A stretch of 64,000 bases of DNA, from positions 434,001 to 498,000 of the forward strand of contig NZ_QJSX01000001.1 of NCBI RefSeq assembly GCF_003217515.1, written 5' to 3'. A program made the position numbers and the translations under genes. Below are positions 14,369 through 22,542 of the stretch, one piece after another (the stretch's first letter is position 1; every line of letters begins with the position of its first letter). This DNA comes from Deinococcus yavapaiensis KR-236. GTDB lineage: Bacteria; Deinococcota; Deinococci; Deinococcales; Deinococcaceae. Under the pieces are notes generated by a model. That model did no database searches. It saw only the letters and a program-made list of their open reading frames with translations, and was not told the DNA's origin.

Positions 14369-16633
14369 ATGGATTCACACGTGGATCAATTGGTAGGAGC
14401 TACGCTGCCCGGCGCGCCGAAGCGGCCGCGTATGAAGGCGGCGCGACGCGGTTCGTGGCTCGGCAACTTGCGCGTCGGTCAAAAGCTCGTTCTCATCGCC
14501 CTCTCGTTCGGCGTTCCGATCTCGGCGCTGCTCACGGCCCTCGTCGCGCAGCAGCAAGCCAACATCACGTTCACGCGCCAGGAACTCAATGGCGTGCAAT
14601 TTTTGACGCCTCTCGAAGGCGTTCGCACGGCCGCTTGGCAGCACGCGGTGGCGGCCGTCGGAGTCAAGAACGGCGTGGCGAACGCCGATCAGGATCTCGA
14701 GCGCGCGGCGGCGAGCGTCGACGCCAACATCAAGGCGCTCAAAGCGCTCAGCGACCGCTTTCCGCGTCTCGGCGTCACGAACGACTTGGAAGAGCTCGAG
14801 CTCAACTGGAGCGCGCTGCGCCAGTCGGCCATCTTGCTCTCTTCTCGCGACGTGGCCGGAGCGCACGCCGCGTTCGACAGCCAACAACTTTCCAAGCTTA
14901 CGCGCGCCGTCGCCGACCGATCGAACCTCACCCTCGACCCCTCGATCGCGTCGCGCTACACGATGGACATCGTCGTGAACAAGCTGCCCTTGCTGCGTCA
15001 GCAAAGCTCGTCGCTGCAATTGCTCGCCGATACCGTCCTGGCAAGCGGCGGGAAGTTCACGCTCGAAGATCGCATCAACTTGTCCACCCAAGCGTCGGCG
15101 GCCGAAGAACTCCTCGGCCAGACGATGGAAAGCGTGCAAGTGGCCACGGCGGCGACGCCTTACTTGAAGACCACGCTCGGCAAGACGGCGGACGAGGCGC
15201 GGAACAAAGCGCAGCCCTTCTTGCAAGGCATTCGTGAGCTCGTCGGTGGCGGCAACGTGAACCGCGCCAGCTTCGACAAGACTTCCCAGAGCTCCGCGCA
15301 AGCTTCGCTCGCCCTTATGCGCTCGGCCCAGTCGGCGCTCACGAACGAGTTGACCGATCGTTCCATGGCGCTCGAACGTCAGCGCCTCGTCACCTTGTTG
15401 GGCGTGACCGCCGTGTTGCTCGCCGCCTTCGCGATGCTCATCGCGATTTCGCGCGCCATTTCTCAGCCGCTCGGACAATTGGCAGGCGCGGCGCGCGCGC
15501 TCGGTCGCGGCAACCTCAATCTGCGCATTCCCGTGCGGTCGAACGACGAGATCGGCGTCGTCGCCGGGACCTTCAACGACGCCGTCGCGCAGTTGCGCGA
15601 AGTCGAGCACAAGAACGCCTCCGACCGTGAGGAAGCGTTGAAGCTGCAAGCGAACATCAGCGAGTTCCTCGACGTCACGATGGAGATCGCCGAAGGTAAC
15701 TTCACGAAGCGCGGACGCGTCACGGAGGACGTGCTGGGCAACGTCGTCGACTCGATCAACTTGATGGTCGAGGAGCTCGAGGGCGTTCTCAAGCAAGTGC
15801 AGCGAGCGTCGGAAGCGGTGAACGTCGGGGCGGGCTCGATGCTCGAAACCACCGACGAGATCGTGCGCGGCGCGGAAGTCACCGCGCAGCAGACGGTGCG
15901 CGTGAACGAGCGGGTGTCGGAAGTGACGACGAACATTCGCCACATGGCCGAAAGCGCGCAGGCGTCGGCGAGCACGGCGACGGCGGCACTTCAAGCGTCT
16001 CAGCAAGGACAGCAGGCGGTGCAGGAAACGCTGGGCGGCATGCAGAACATCCGCCGCGAAGTGCAAGGCATCGCCAAGCGCATCAAGGGCCTCGGCGACC
16101 GCTCGCTCGAAATTCAAGAAATCGTCGATACCATCTCGCGCATCTCCAGTCAAACGAACCTGCTCGCGCTGAACGCCGCCATCGAAGCGGCAGGCGCGGG
16201 CGAGGCGGGCGCCCGCTTCGCGGTCGTCGCCGACGAAGTCCGCAAGCTCGCCGAAAACTCCGCGCTCGCCACGAACCGCATCGCGACGCTCATCAAGAAC
16301 GTTCAAGCGGAAGTGCAGGAAGTGGTCGTGTCGGTGGAAGACGGAACGCGCGAGGTGGAAGCAGGCTACCGCGTAGCCAGCACCGCCGGTGAGCGCCTGT
16401 CCGAAATCGGACGTCTCGCTCAGCGCTCGGCGGACCTCGCCCGCATCATCTCGGAAGGGACGCAGGCACAGGTGCGCGGCGTGGAAAAAGTGGGCGAATC
16501 GGCCGGCGCGATCGCGCAGATCGCCGAAAGCTCGCGTCTCAGCGTGCAGGCAGGCCGCGAGGCCGCCGAGCGTCTGCGTCTGCTCGCCGAAGATCTCAAC
16601 GGACAACTCGAGCGCTTCCGCTTGTCGTCGTGA
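14369..16633 (+). CDS. Methyl-accepting chemotaxis protein, PilJ-like
   Basis: 754-aa transmembrane receptor. A basic N-terminus, membrane helix 1 at about 32-55, a helical extracytoplasmic sensor (about 56-335), membrane helix 2 at about 338-362, a HAMP domain, then a second HAMP-like segment before a long cytoplasmic coiled coil. The receptor tip is intact in form: ISRISSQTNLLALNAAIEAA followed by AGEAGARFAVVADEVRKLAE. The AAGAGEAGARF wording departs from the usual AARAGEAGRGF and, with the pilus-type neighbours, resembles PilJ. ATG 14369 follows GGAGG. It precedes the CheA gene by 37 nt. Confidence 0.9.
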   Translation: MDSHVDQLVGATLPGAPKRPRMKAARRGSWLGNLRVGQKLVLIALSFGVPISALLTALVAQQQANITFTRQELNGVQFLTPLEGVRTAAWQHAVAAVGVKNGVANADQDLERAAASVDANIKALKALSDRFPRLGVTNDLEELELNWSALRQSAILLSSRDVAGAHAAFDSQQLSKLTRAVADRSNLTLDPSIASRYTMDIVVNKLPLLRQQSSSLQLLADTVLASGGKFTLEDRINLSTQASAAEELLGQTMESVQVATAATPYLKTTLGKTADEARNKAQPFLQGIRELVGGGNVNRASFDKTSQSSAQASLALMRSAQSALTNELTDRSMALERQRLVTLLGVTAVLLAAFAMLIAISRAISQPLGQLAGAARALGRGNLNLRIPVRSNDEIGVVAGTFNDAVAQLREVEHKNASDREEALKLQANISEFLDVTMEIAEGNFTKRGRVTEDVLGNVVDSINLMVEELEGVLKQVQRASEAVNVGAGSMLETTDEIVRGAEVTAQQTVRVNERVSEVTTNIRHMAESAQASASTATAALQASQQGQQAVQETLGGMQNIRREVQGIAKRIKGLGDRSLEIQEIVDTISRISSQTNLLALNAAIEAAGAGEAGARFAVVADEVRKLAENSALATNRIATLIKNVQAEVQEVVVSVEDGTREVEAGYRVASTAGERLSEIGRLAQRSADLARIISEGTQAQVRGVEKVGESAGAIAQIAESSRLSVQAGREAAERLRLLAEDLNGQLERFRLSS

Positions 16634-16670
16634 GCACGCCGCATCGTAAGACACCGGAAAGGAGGCGAAC

Positions 16671-19463
16671 GTGGATCAAGCAATGTCCGGCGACTTGTTC
16701 GAGAGTTTTTTGCTCGACTCGTGGGAAACGCTGGCAAGCTTCGAACGCCTCGTAGCAGCGCTGCGCGAGCGTTACGACGAGACGTCGCTGCACGACCTCG
16801 CCGTCATCGCGCACCGCATCAAGGGTACGACCGCTTTGTACGGCTATCCGCAGATGTCGCGCCTGGCAGAGCTCGCCGAGCGTCTGCTAGAACTACGCCC
16901 CAGGCTCGACGAGGAAGGACGCGAAGGGCTCATCGCCTTTCTGGAGCGCCTCGCGGTGTGCTTGCGCGGCGCGTTGGAACGCGTGAGCGCCCAAGAAGGC
17001 GAAGGCGAGCTCGGACTCACGTTCGCCGAGCTCGGCGGCACGGCCTTGCTGCAACAACTGTTGTCGAGCGCGCCCAAAGCGTTCGTTCGAAAGACGGTGG
17101 ACGGAGCGGACGGGCGTCAGCAGAACTTGAGCGAACAGCTCACGTCCTTCGCCCGCAAGAACGCGGAAATCTGGACGTACTTCGCTCCCGAGGCTCGCGA
17201 GCACATCGAGCTGATGCGGTCGATCCTCGATCAAGGCGCACGTCGCGGCGAGGATCTCACGGGCCTGTTCCGTTCCGCGCACACCCTCAAGGGCTCGTCG
17301 TACATGGTGGGCTGCACGCCGCTCGGCGACCTCGGGCACCTGCTCGAAGACGTCTTGGGCGCCGCGCGTGAAGGGCGTCTCGATCTGCAAGGCGGCGCGG
17401 CCCTCGTGCTCGCCGAAGGCATCGATCTGGCCGAGCGCATGCTGCTCGTCGCGGAAGGCGAGGAGACAGACCTCACGCGCGTTCATCGCCACACGCGCCG
17501 CAAGCTGCTCGCCCTGCGCGGCGAGGAGGACGACTCGGCGAACATCGTCCCGGAGGCGACCGCCACGCCCGAGCCCGCTCCTGCCCCGTCCGCCGCTCGC
17601 GGAGCCGACGCGTCGTCGACCGTGCGCGTGTCGACGCGCAAGCTCGACGACTTGATGCGGTCGGTCGGGGAACTCATCGTGAGGCGCTCTCGCCTCGATT
17701 ACCAACTCGAGCAATTCGCCGACTTGGAACGACTGCTCGCGGCGAGTACCGAGCGCCTCTCGCGCACGGTTCTTGAATTCGAAGAAAAGTACCTTCACCC
17801 CCACCTTCAGGCGGCGGGCTCGCCCGAGACCACGGACGCGACGGCCGAGCCGACCGCTGAGGCGCTCCGACCCGCGTCGAGCGTCACGGCGACCGTGAGC
17901 GAGCTGTTCGACGAGTTGGAATTCGACTCGTACGGCGACCTCAACGTCGTCGCGCGGGCGGTATCCGAGATGTCGGCCGACCTCGCGGAATTGCAGCAGA
18001 GCTTCACGACGAGGCTCTCGGTGCTGCGAGAGGAAAGCGAGTCGCTCGGCAAGTTGGCGCGCTCGGTACGAACGGACGTGTCGCGCGCTCGACGCGTTCC
18101 ATTCTCGGGAGCGGCGGCGCGTTTGAAGCGCTGGGCGCGCACGCGCGGCGCCGACATCTTGAAGCTGGACGTGCAAGGCGAGAACGTCGAAGTCGATACG
18201 GTGGTGCTGGAGGCCCTCACGGCGCCGCTGTTGCACCTCGCCAACAATGCGCTCGCCCACGGCGTCGAGCCTGCGGCGGTGCGCGAAGCCCTCGGCAAGC
18301 CCCGCGAAGGGCAACTCCTCGTGCGCGCGGAAGCGCGAGGCGCCTTCTTGGACGTGGAGTTCAGCGACGACGGAGCGGGGATCGACCTCGCGACCGTGCG
18401 TGAAAAGGCGCGCGGCCGCGTGAACGACGCGCAGCTGAACGCCATGTCGGACGACGAATTGACCTCTTTGATCTTCCTGCCCGGCCTTTCGACGTCTTCG
18501 GAAGTGACGTCGGAGGCGGGGCGCGGCGTCGGGATGGACGTCGTCTCGGAAGCCGTTCGCCGTCTCGGCGGACAGGTGCTCGTACGGTCGGTGCGCGGCG
18601 TCGGCACCACCTTCACGTTGCGCGTGCCACTCACTCAGCAGATCACGGACGCGCTTGTCTTCACCGTCGGGGACTTGCTCGGCGGCTTCCCGACGGGCAT
18701 GGTTCGCGCTTTGAACGAGGTGCCCGTCGGTTCGGTCCTCGTCACGGACGCGGGCGAGCAGATCGACCTCGCGGGTGAACGTCTCCGCCTCTATCGCTTG
18801 GCAGACCTCCTCGGCTACACTCCTCCTCAAGAGGAGGCCTTGAAGGTGATCGTGGTGGAGTCTGGAGGACGCAAGTCCGCCGTCGTGGTCGACGGGTTTG
18901 TAGGCTTGGAGGAATTGGCGGTGCGACAACCTGGCGCCCTGCTGGGAGACGTCGGGTATCTCGCGGGCGGCGCCCTCGATCGCGCGGGCAACGTCGTGCT
19001 GCTGTTCGATCCGCTCGGCGTGGAGCAGCTTTCGGGAGGGGCCGTTTCGACGGGGCTTCCGAAAGTCTCCGTGCGAGCCAGTGCCAAGCGCGTGTTGCTC
19101 GTCGACGACTCGGTCAGCGTGCGGCGCGTCGTGTCGAGCATGCTGTCGCGGGCAGGCTACGCCGTGAAGACCGCCGGGGACGGCGCGGAAGCGCTCGACT
19201 TGCTGCGCGTCGACTCGGACTTCTCGGCCGTGCTCACGGACCTCGAGATGCCGCGCGTCAACGGCTTCGAACTCATCGAAGAGGTGCGGCGTCGCCCGAC
19301 GACCGCGCATCTGCCGATCGTCGTCATGACGACGCGCGCCGGTGACAAGCACCAAACGCTCGCGAAGTCGCTTGGCGCGACGGATTACTTCAGCAAACCC
19401 ATCGACGAGGCACGCTTGTTACGCCGCCTCGCCGACCTCACGAGTGCCGGGATTCGGGCGTGA
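16671..19463 (+). CDS. Hybrid CheA histidine kinase with two Hpt domains and a C-terminal receiver
   Basis: 930-aa cytoplasmic kinase. Domains in order: Hpt1 (phosphorylatable H48 in HRIKGTTALYG), Hpt2 (H204 in SAHTLKGSSY), a disordered acidic/Pro-Ala linker, the P3 dimerisation helices from about 316 (LDDLMRSVGELIVRRSRLD), an HATPase (N box HLANNALAHGVE near 523, then DDGAGID and GRGVGMDVV), a CheW-like P5 (about 655-795), and a full receiver (about 805-925; VDDSVS, LTDLEMP, FSKP). Two Hpt modules plus a receiver match the ChpA/FrzE-like kinases of surface-motility systems. GTG 16671 is fixed by AAAGGAGG five nt upstream. Confidence 0.93.
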   Translation: MDQAMSGDLFESFLLDSWETLASFERLVAALRERYDETSLHDLAVIAHRIKGTTALYGYPQMSRLAELAERLLELRPRLDEEGREGLIAFLERLAVCLRGALERVSAQEGEGELGLTFAELGGTALLQQLLSSAPKAFVRKTVDGADGRQQNLSEQLTSFARKNAEIWTYFAPEAREHIELMRSILDQGARRGEDLTGLFRSAHTLKGSSYMVGCTPLGDLGHLLEDVLGAAREGRLDLQGGAALVLAEGIDLAERMLLVAEGEETDLTRVHRHTRRKLLALRGEEDDSANIVPEATATPEPAPAPSAARGADASSTVRVSTRKLDDLMRSVGELIVRRSRLDYQLEQFADLERLLAASTERLSRTVLEFEEKYLHPHLQAAGSPETTDATAEPTAEALRPASSVTATVSELFDELEFDSYGDLNVVARAVSEMSADLAELQQSFTTRLSVLREESESLGKLARSVRTDVSRARRVPFSGAAARLKRWARTRGADILKLDVQGENVEVDTVVLEALTAPLLHLANNALAHGVEPAAVREALGKPREGQLLVRAEARGAFLDVEFSDDGAGIDLATVREKARGRVNDAQLNAMSDDELTSLIFLPGLSTSSEVTSEAGRGVGMDVVSEAVRRLGGQVLVRSVRGVGTTFTLRVPLTQQITDALVFTVGDLLGGFPTGMVRALNEVPVGSVLVTDAGEQIDLAGERLRLYRLADLLGYTPPQEEALKVIVVESGGRKSAVVVDGFVGLEELAVRQPGALLGDVGYLAGGALDRAGNVVLLFDPLGVEQLSGGAVSTGLPKVSVRASAKRVLLVDDSVSVRRVVSSMLSRAGYAVKTAGDGAEALDLLRVDSDFSAVLTDLEMPRVNGFELIEEVRRRPTTAHLPIVVMTTRAGDKHQTLAKSLGATDYFSKPIDEARLLRRLADLTSAGIRA

Positions 19464-19488
19464 GGGTGGTGGCGCTCTGCTGCTGATC

Positions 19489-20160
19489 ATGTCGAACAAC
19501 GCACGTCGAGCTCGCCTTGCCGAGCATCTTCGCCTCGTCGGCGTGGATGTGCGTGAAGCGCAAAGCGCGCTCGAAGCGTTGACGCAACTCGAGCGGACGG
19601 TGCCGGACGCGATCGTGTGCGACGCGCAGTTGCAGGACATGACGGGCATGGAAATGCTCGACATCGTTCGCAGCGAACCCCAGTACTCGTCGCTGGTGTT
19701 CTTGCTGGTCGGCAGTGAGGAGCTTTCGAGCTTCGGCCTTCGAGATCTCGCCGTGTCCGCCGACGCCACGCCTTCGGACATTCTCCGCGAACTTCGCCTG
19801 ATCCTCGACTTCAATCCTTTGGGCGTGCAGGAAGTGTCCGGCTCGTTCGAGACGTTGGGTTGGATGGGTGTGCTGCGCGCGCTCAACCAAGGGCGGCGCA
19901 GCGGCGAGTTGCGCGTGACGGTCGAATCGAGCGATTCACGCGTCTGGCTGCAAAGCGGACAGATCGTGCACGCCCGCTACGGTCTGCTGCAGGGAGAAGC
20001 GGCCATCACAGCTTTGCACGGCGGCCTCATGAACCTCGTGAACGCCGATTACACCTTCACGGCCGGAACTCCGGCCGTTCCCCGGTCGATCACCACTCCC
20101 ACCCCGGTGTTGCTGGGCCGTGCGGCGCCGAGTGACGTGCTGCGACTCCCCGTCGACTGA
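19489..20160 (+). CDS. Degenerate receiver fused to a PATAN (DUF4388) domain
   Basis: At least 223 aa. The N-terminal part folds like a receiver but is degenerate: the acidic pair is replaced by MSNN, the switch lysine is missing, while an aspartate remains in IVCDAQLQDMTG. The C-terminal part (from SGSFETLGWMGVLRALNQG to VNADYTFTAG) matches the DUF4388/PATAN module found in PatA-type cyanobacterial response regulators and many Deinococcus and myxobacterial proteins. The start is unresolved: ATG 19489 has no Shine-Dalgarno and would cut the first receiver strand (ALLLIMSN), whereas a CTG at 19477 would keep it and follows GAGGGTGGTGG near the cheA stop. It probably acts as a phosphorylation-independent adaptor. 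Confidence 0.8.
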   Translation: MSNNARRARLAEHLRLVGVDVREAQSALEALTQLERTVPDAIVCDAQLQDMTGMEMLDIVRSEPQYSSLVFLLVGSEELSSFGLRDLAVSADATPSDILRELRLILDFNPLGVQEVSGSFETLGWMGVLRALNQGRRSGELRVTVESSDSRVWLQSGQIVHARYGLLQGEAAITALHGGLMNLVNADYTFTAGTPAVPRSITTPTPVLLGRAAPSDVLRLPVD

Positions 20161-20183
20161 ATTCATCTTCTCCAGGAGTGTCA

Positions 20184-20939
20184 ATGAAACAAGTTCTCGT
20201 CGTGGACGACAGCCTCAGCGTCCGCAAGGCGCTGGAAATCATCCTCAAGCCCTTGTCCTACACCGTTCGCATGGCCGATTCGGGCGAGGCGGCACTCGCC
20301 GCTCTCGGAGAAGCGAAGGTGGACCTCGTCATCGCGGACGTGCTCATGCCGGGTATCAGTGGCTTCGAGTTGTGCGAGCACATCAAGACGGATCCTTTGC
20401 ACGCGCAAACGCCCGTCGTGCTGATCTCGGGCATCGTCAGCGACGAGGAGCGCGCGCAAGCGACGAGCGTCGGGGCGGTTCAGCTCGTCAAAAAGCCTTT
20501 TCGCGCCGAAGATCTGCTGCCCGTCGTGCAGACCGCCCTCGCGGGCAGGCCCGACGAGCACGACGCGCCCGCCGCTGCGCCGAGCCTGCCGAGCGACGGC
20601 TTGCTCGACGCGCTTCTCTCGAAGCAGGGCATTGTGAGCGCCCTCGTGACGAGCGACGGCAAGGCGCTCGCTCGTCGCGGCGATCCTCTGCCCGACGAGG
20701 ACACGCTGTGCCAGTACGTTCGCTTCTTCGCGTCGGCCCTCTCGGTGGTCGGCACGCATTTGGAAGAGGAGTGGAGCGGCGCCTTGTTGGAGTACGGCAA
20801 GCGCTCACTCCTCGTCGCGCCCCTCACGGCGCGCCACACCTTGCTGGTCGTCTTGAAGGACGCGGGCGCTTCGAACGTCGCCAAGTACGTCGTGAAGACG
20901 CAGCGACCTCAATTCGAGGCGGCCTTGTCGCTGAACTGA
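20184..20939 (+). CDS. Response regulator with C-terminal Roadblock/LC7 domain
   Basis: 251 aa from ATG 20184, which has AGGAG five nt upstream. The receiver (1-125) is complete: D8-D9, D52 in VIADVLMPG, S82, K103-K104 in LVKKPF. After an Ala/Pro linker, residues about 134-250 look like a Roadblock/LC7 module: LLDALLSKQGIVSALVTSDG, a helical segment, then SLLVAPLTARHTLLVVLKD. Roadblock proteins such as MglB regulate Ras-like GTPases of the MglA type in surface motility and polarity. A receiver-Roadblock fusion at the end of a Che cluster suggests phosphorelay control of such a GTPase; no GTPase gene is in this window. The Roadblock call is from fold pattern and moderately sure. Confidence 0.82.
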   Translation: MKQVLVVDDSLSVRKALEIILKPLSYTVRMADSGEAALAALGEAKVDLVIADVLMPGISGFELCEHIKTDPLHAQTPVVLISGIVSDEERAQATSVGAVQLVKKPFRAEDLLPVVQTALAGRPDEHDAPAAAPSLPSDGLLDALLSKQGIVSALVTSDGKALARRGDPLPDEDTLCQYVRFFASALSVVGTHLEEEWSGALLEYGKRSLLVAPLTARHTLLVVLKDAGASNVAKYVVKTQRPQFEAALSLN

Positions 20940-20950
20940 CTGCACGCCGA

Positions 20951-21262
20951 TCAATTCGGCGCGTAGGACCATTCAAGTGGCGCGGCGGGCTCGATGAGGA
21001 CGAGCTCGCCGCCATCGTCTTTGACGGCGGCGAGCAGCAAGCCGTCGGGCAAGTCCTCGAACAACTCGGCTTCGTTCTCGAAGACCATCAGCACGATCGC
21101 GCGCTCGAGCGTTCCGTCCTCGGGCCGGGCCAGGTAAGCCCAGCCGCCTTCGCGCAGGACGCTCGCGACTGCCTGCCACCCGCGCGAGTCGGCGGCGGTG
21201 TAACGACGCGCGACTTTGGGCAGCGTTCCACGCAGGCGTTCGAGCGTATGGCCGTGCAACAT
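20951..21262 (-). CDS. Uncharacterised 103-aa protein
   Basis: Small acidic cytoplasmic protein converging on the Roadblock gene with an 11-nt gap. Predicted alternating strands (GWAYLARPEDG, RAIVLMVFENEAELFEDL, LLLAAVKDDGGELVLIEP) and no membrane segment or signal. I recognise no family. The ATG at 21262 follows TAGAGT by exactly 6 nt, the leaderless pattern, which supports it as a real gene. Confidence 0.65.
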   Translation of the reverse strand: MLHGHTLERLRGTLPKVARRYTAADSRGWQAVASVLREGGWAYLARPEDGTLERAIVLMVFENEAELFEDLPDGLLLAAVKDDGGELVLIEPAAPLEWSYAPN

Positions 21263-21268
21263 GATGTC

Positions 21269-21274
21269 ACTCTA
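21269..21274 (-). promoter_or_regulatory. -10 box, leaderless type
   Basis: TAGAGT with 6 nt to the ATG at 21262. Confidence 0.5.
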
Positions 21275-21348
21275 ACCGCCGAGCATGAGCGGGGCCCTTC
21301 ATGAAGCTGATAGGCATTCGCGCTTAGGTCACGCTTTCATAAAGCACG

Positions 21349-21377
21349 AGGGTGACGTGCACAGCGCACGTCACCCT
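21349..21377. terminator. Strong intrinsic terminator hairpin
   Basis: AGGGTGACGTGC (21349-21360) pairs perfectly with GCACGTCACCCT (21366-21377) across a 5-nt loop. It lies downstream of the minus-strand gene ending at 21402; the minus-strand tail reads CGTGCTTTAT. Confidence 0.7.
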
Positions 21378-21401
21378 TGAAGTGGTTATTTTTCGCCTCG
21401 C

Positions 21402-21836
21402 TCAGGCCTTCATACAAGATTGAGGCCACGCGGCACGTTCGCGCACGATTTCACGGAAGCGGCCCACGCCCGCTTGCAGCAGTTCGAGGGCGCGGGGAAA
21501 CACGTCCTTGAAGTCGCCTTCGCGTGCCAACAGAATTTCCACGGTCGCTTGAGTATCGCCGCCCGCGACGAAGACCTTGACGGCTTTCGTCTTGGTGTTG
21601 ACTTCGGAAGCGGCTTCGAGCGCGCGGCGGCGGTCCGCCTCGGTCTTGGCAGCGTAGAAGTTCGGGTACAGCAGGATGAAGGACAGCGGGTCTTTTTCAC
21701 TGACGCGCAGGAAGTAGTGGCCGCCTTGAATCTTGAAGTACACGTCTCCCTCGGCGTCGACGCTGGGCTCGTAGCCCGCTTGCGCCAAGAAATCCGTATA
21801 TTGTTGCACCAGCGGGTTGAGCGTGCGCTCCATCAT
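21402..21836 (-). CDS. YbjN-like uncharacterised protein
   Basis: 144-aa soluble protein with a beta-strand core (EGDVYFKIQGGHYFLRVSEK, FILLYPNFY) followed by helices (ADRRRALEAASEVN) and a strand pair (AVKVFVAGG, TVEILL). This layout resembles the YbjN/type III chaperone-like fold, but I could not match it to a named family with certainty. ATG 21836 (followed by a second ATG) has TAAAAT exactly 6 nt upstream, with GAGG inside the spacer. Both a leaderless and a weak Shine-Dalgarno start are possible. Confidence 0.68.
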   Translation of the reverse strand: MMERTLNPLVQQYTDFLAQAGYEPSVDAEGDVYFKIQGGHYFLRVSEKDPLSFILLYPNFYAAKTEADRRRALEAASEVNTKTKAVKVFVAGGDTQATVEILLAREGDFKDVFPRALELLQAGVGRFREIVRERAAWPQSCMKA

Positions 21837-21842
21837 GACCTC

Positions 21843-21848
21843 ATTTTA
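21843..21848 (-). promoter_or_regulatory. -10 box, leaderless type
   Basis: TAAAAT with 6 nt to the ATG at 21836. Confidence 0.5.
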
Positions 21849-21911
21849 GAACTCGTCTTAAGGGAATGTATAAGAGAAGCTGACGTAGCTCTCACGGACC
21901 GCGCCGCGATC

Positions 21912-22166
21912 TTACTGCAAGCTCGCGACAGGACGGCGGAAGTTCAAGGTCAGAAGCGCGCACACCAGCATGGCGTACGACATCACGAGGATGAACAAGT
22001 CCGTTGACGGATAAAGATACGAAATCGCGCCGCTCATTACCAGCAACGCGGTCAAGGCGAGCAGCAAGGGTTCCCGCTTGTCGGGCCGAGCCGTGTAGCC
22101 GTAAATGCCCGCGATCATCGCAAACAACAACGGGCCGAGCAGAGTGTTGAACATTTCGACTTCCAT
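21912..22166 (-). CDS. Small membrane protein (84 aa), function unknown
   Basis: Three hydrophobic helices are visible: LLGPLLFAMIAGIYGY, LLLALTALLVMSGAISYL and LFILVMSYAMLVCALLTL, separated by a short basic loop (TARPDKREP). No family recognised. ATG 22166 was chosen because AAGGAGAGG lies just upstream; a GTG at 22187 is in frame but falls next to a TGCTAGGGT extended -10 box and would precede the transcription start. Confidence 0.68.
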   Translation of the reverse strand: MEVEMFNTLLGPLLFAMIAGIYGYTARPDKREPLLLALTALLVMSGAISYLYPSTDLFILVMSYAMLVCALLTLNFRRPVASLQ

Positions 22167-22338
22167 CAGTCCTCTCCTTCGCACCACCCTAGCAGAACCT
22201 ATTAAGTGTTTCTAGAGTCGCTTCTCATGTTGTACAAACAAAGTGATTGCTCCGACTTCAAGTTCCAGGCAACGTCAAGCTAAGGCAAGCTCAAGCAAAC
22301 AACGCTCCTGCCGCGAGAAAAACGCAATGCCTCCTTCC

Positions 22339-22344
22339 TACAAT
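22339..22344 (+). promoter_or_regulatory. Probable -10 box for the 44-aa peptide / PRC-barrel operon
   Basis: TACAAT, 50 nt before ATG 22395. A GC-rich inverted repeat (CCCGCGCG CC GCGCGGGG, about 22354-22371) lies in the leader between it and the Shine-Dalgarno. Confidence 0.4.
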
Positions 22345-22394
22345 GAAGCTTGACCCGCGCGCCGCGCGGGGATCAGCTCTGCAAGGAGGCGCGC

Positions 22395-22529
22395 ATGGCG
22401 AGGCTCAAAGGCAAAGGGAACAACACCGGAACCAGCATCGCGATCACCGTATTGATCCTACTCATTCTGTTCTTACTACTTTATTTCTTCTACTTGAAAC
22501 CCAACAACCTTCTCGACCTCGGTTTTTGA
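22395..22529 (+). CDS. Single-span membrane peptide, 44 aa
   Basis: ATG 22395 has a consensus AAGGAGG five nt upstream. The peptide has a basic, Gly/Asn-rich head (MARLKGKGNNTGTS), one long hydrophobic helix (IAITVLILLILFLLLYFFYL) and a short polar tail ending NLLDLGF. It stops 13 nt before the PRC-barrel gene, so the two are probably cotranscribed. No family recognised. Start context, composition and position make this a convincing small gene despite its size. Confidence 0.72.
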   Translation: MARLKGKGNNTGTSIAITVLILLILFLLLYFFYLKPNNLLDLGF

Positions 22530-22542
22530 TTGGTGGCTCGAC

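Noticed and set aside
16893..19355. 820-aa antisense frame opposite the CheA gene
   Set aside because: Translation has no domain; the plus-strand frame encodes a complete CheA.
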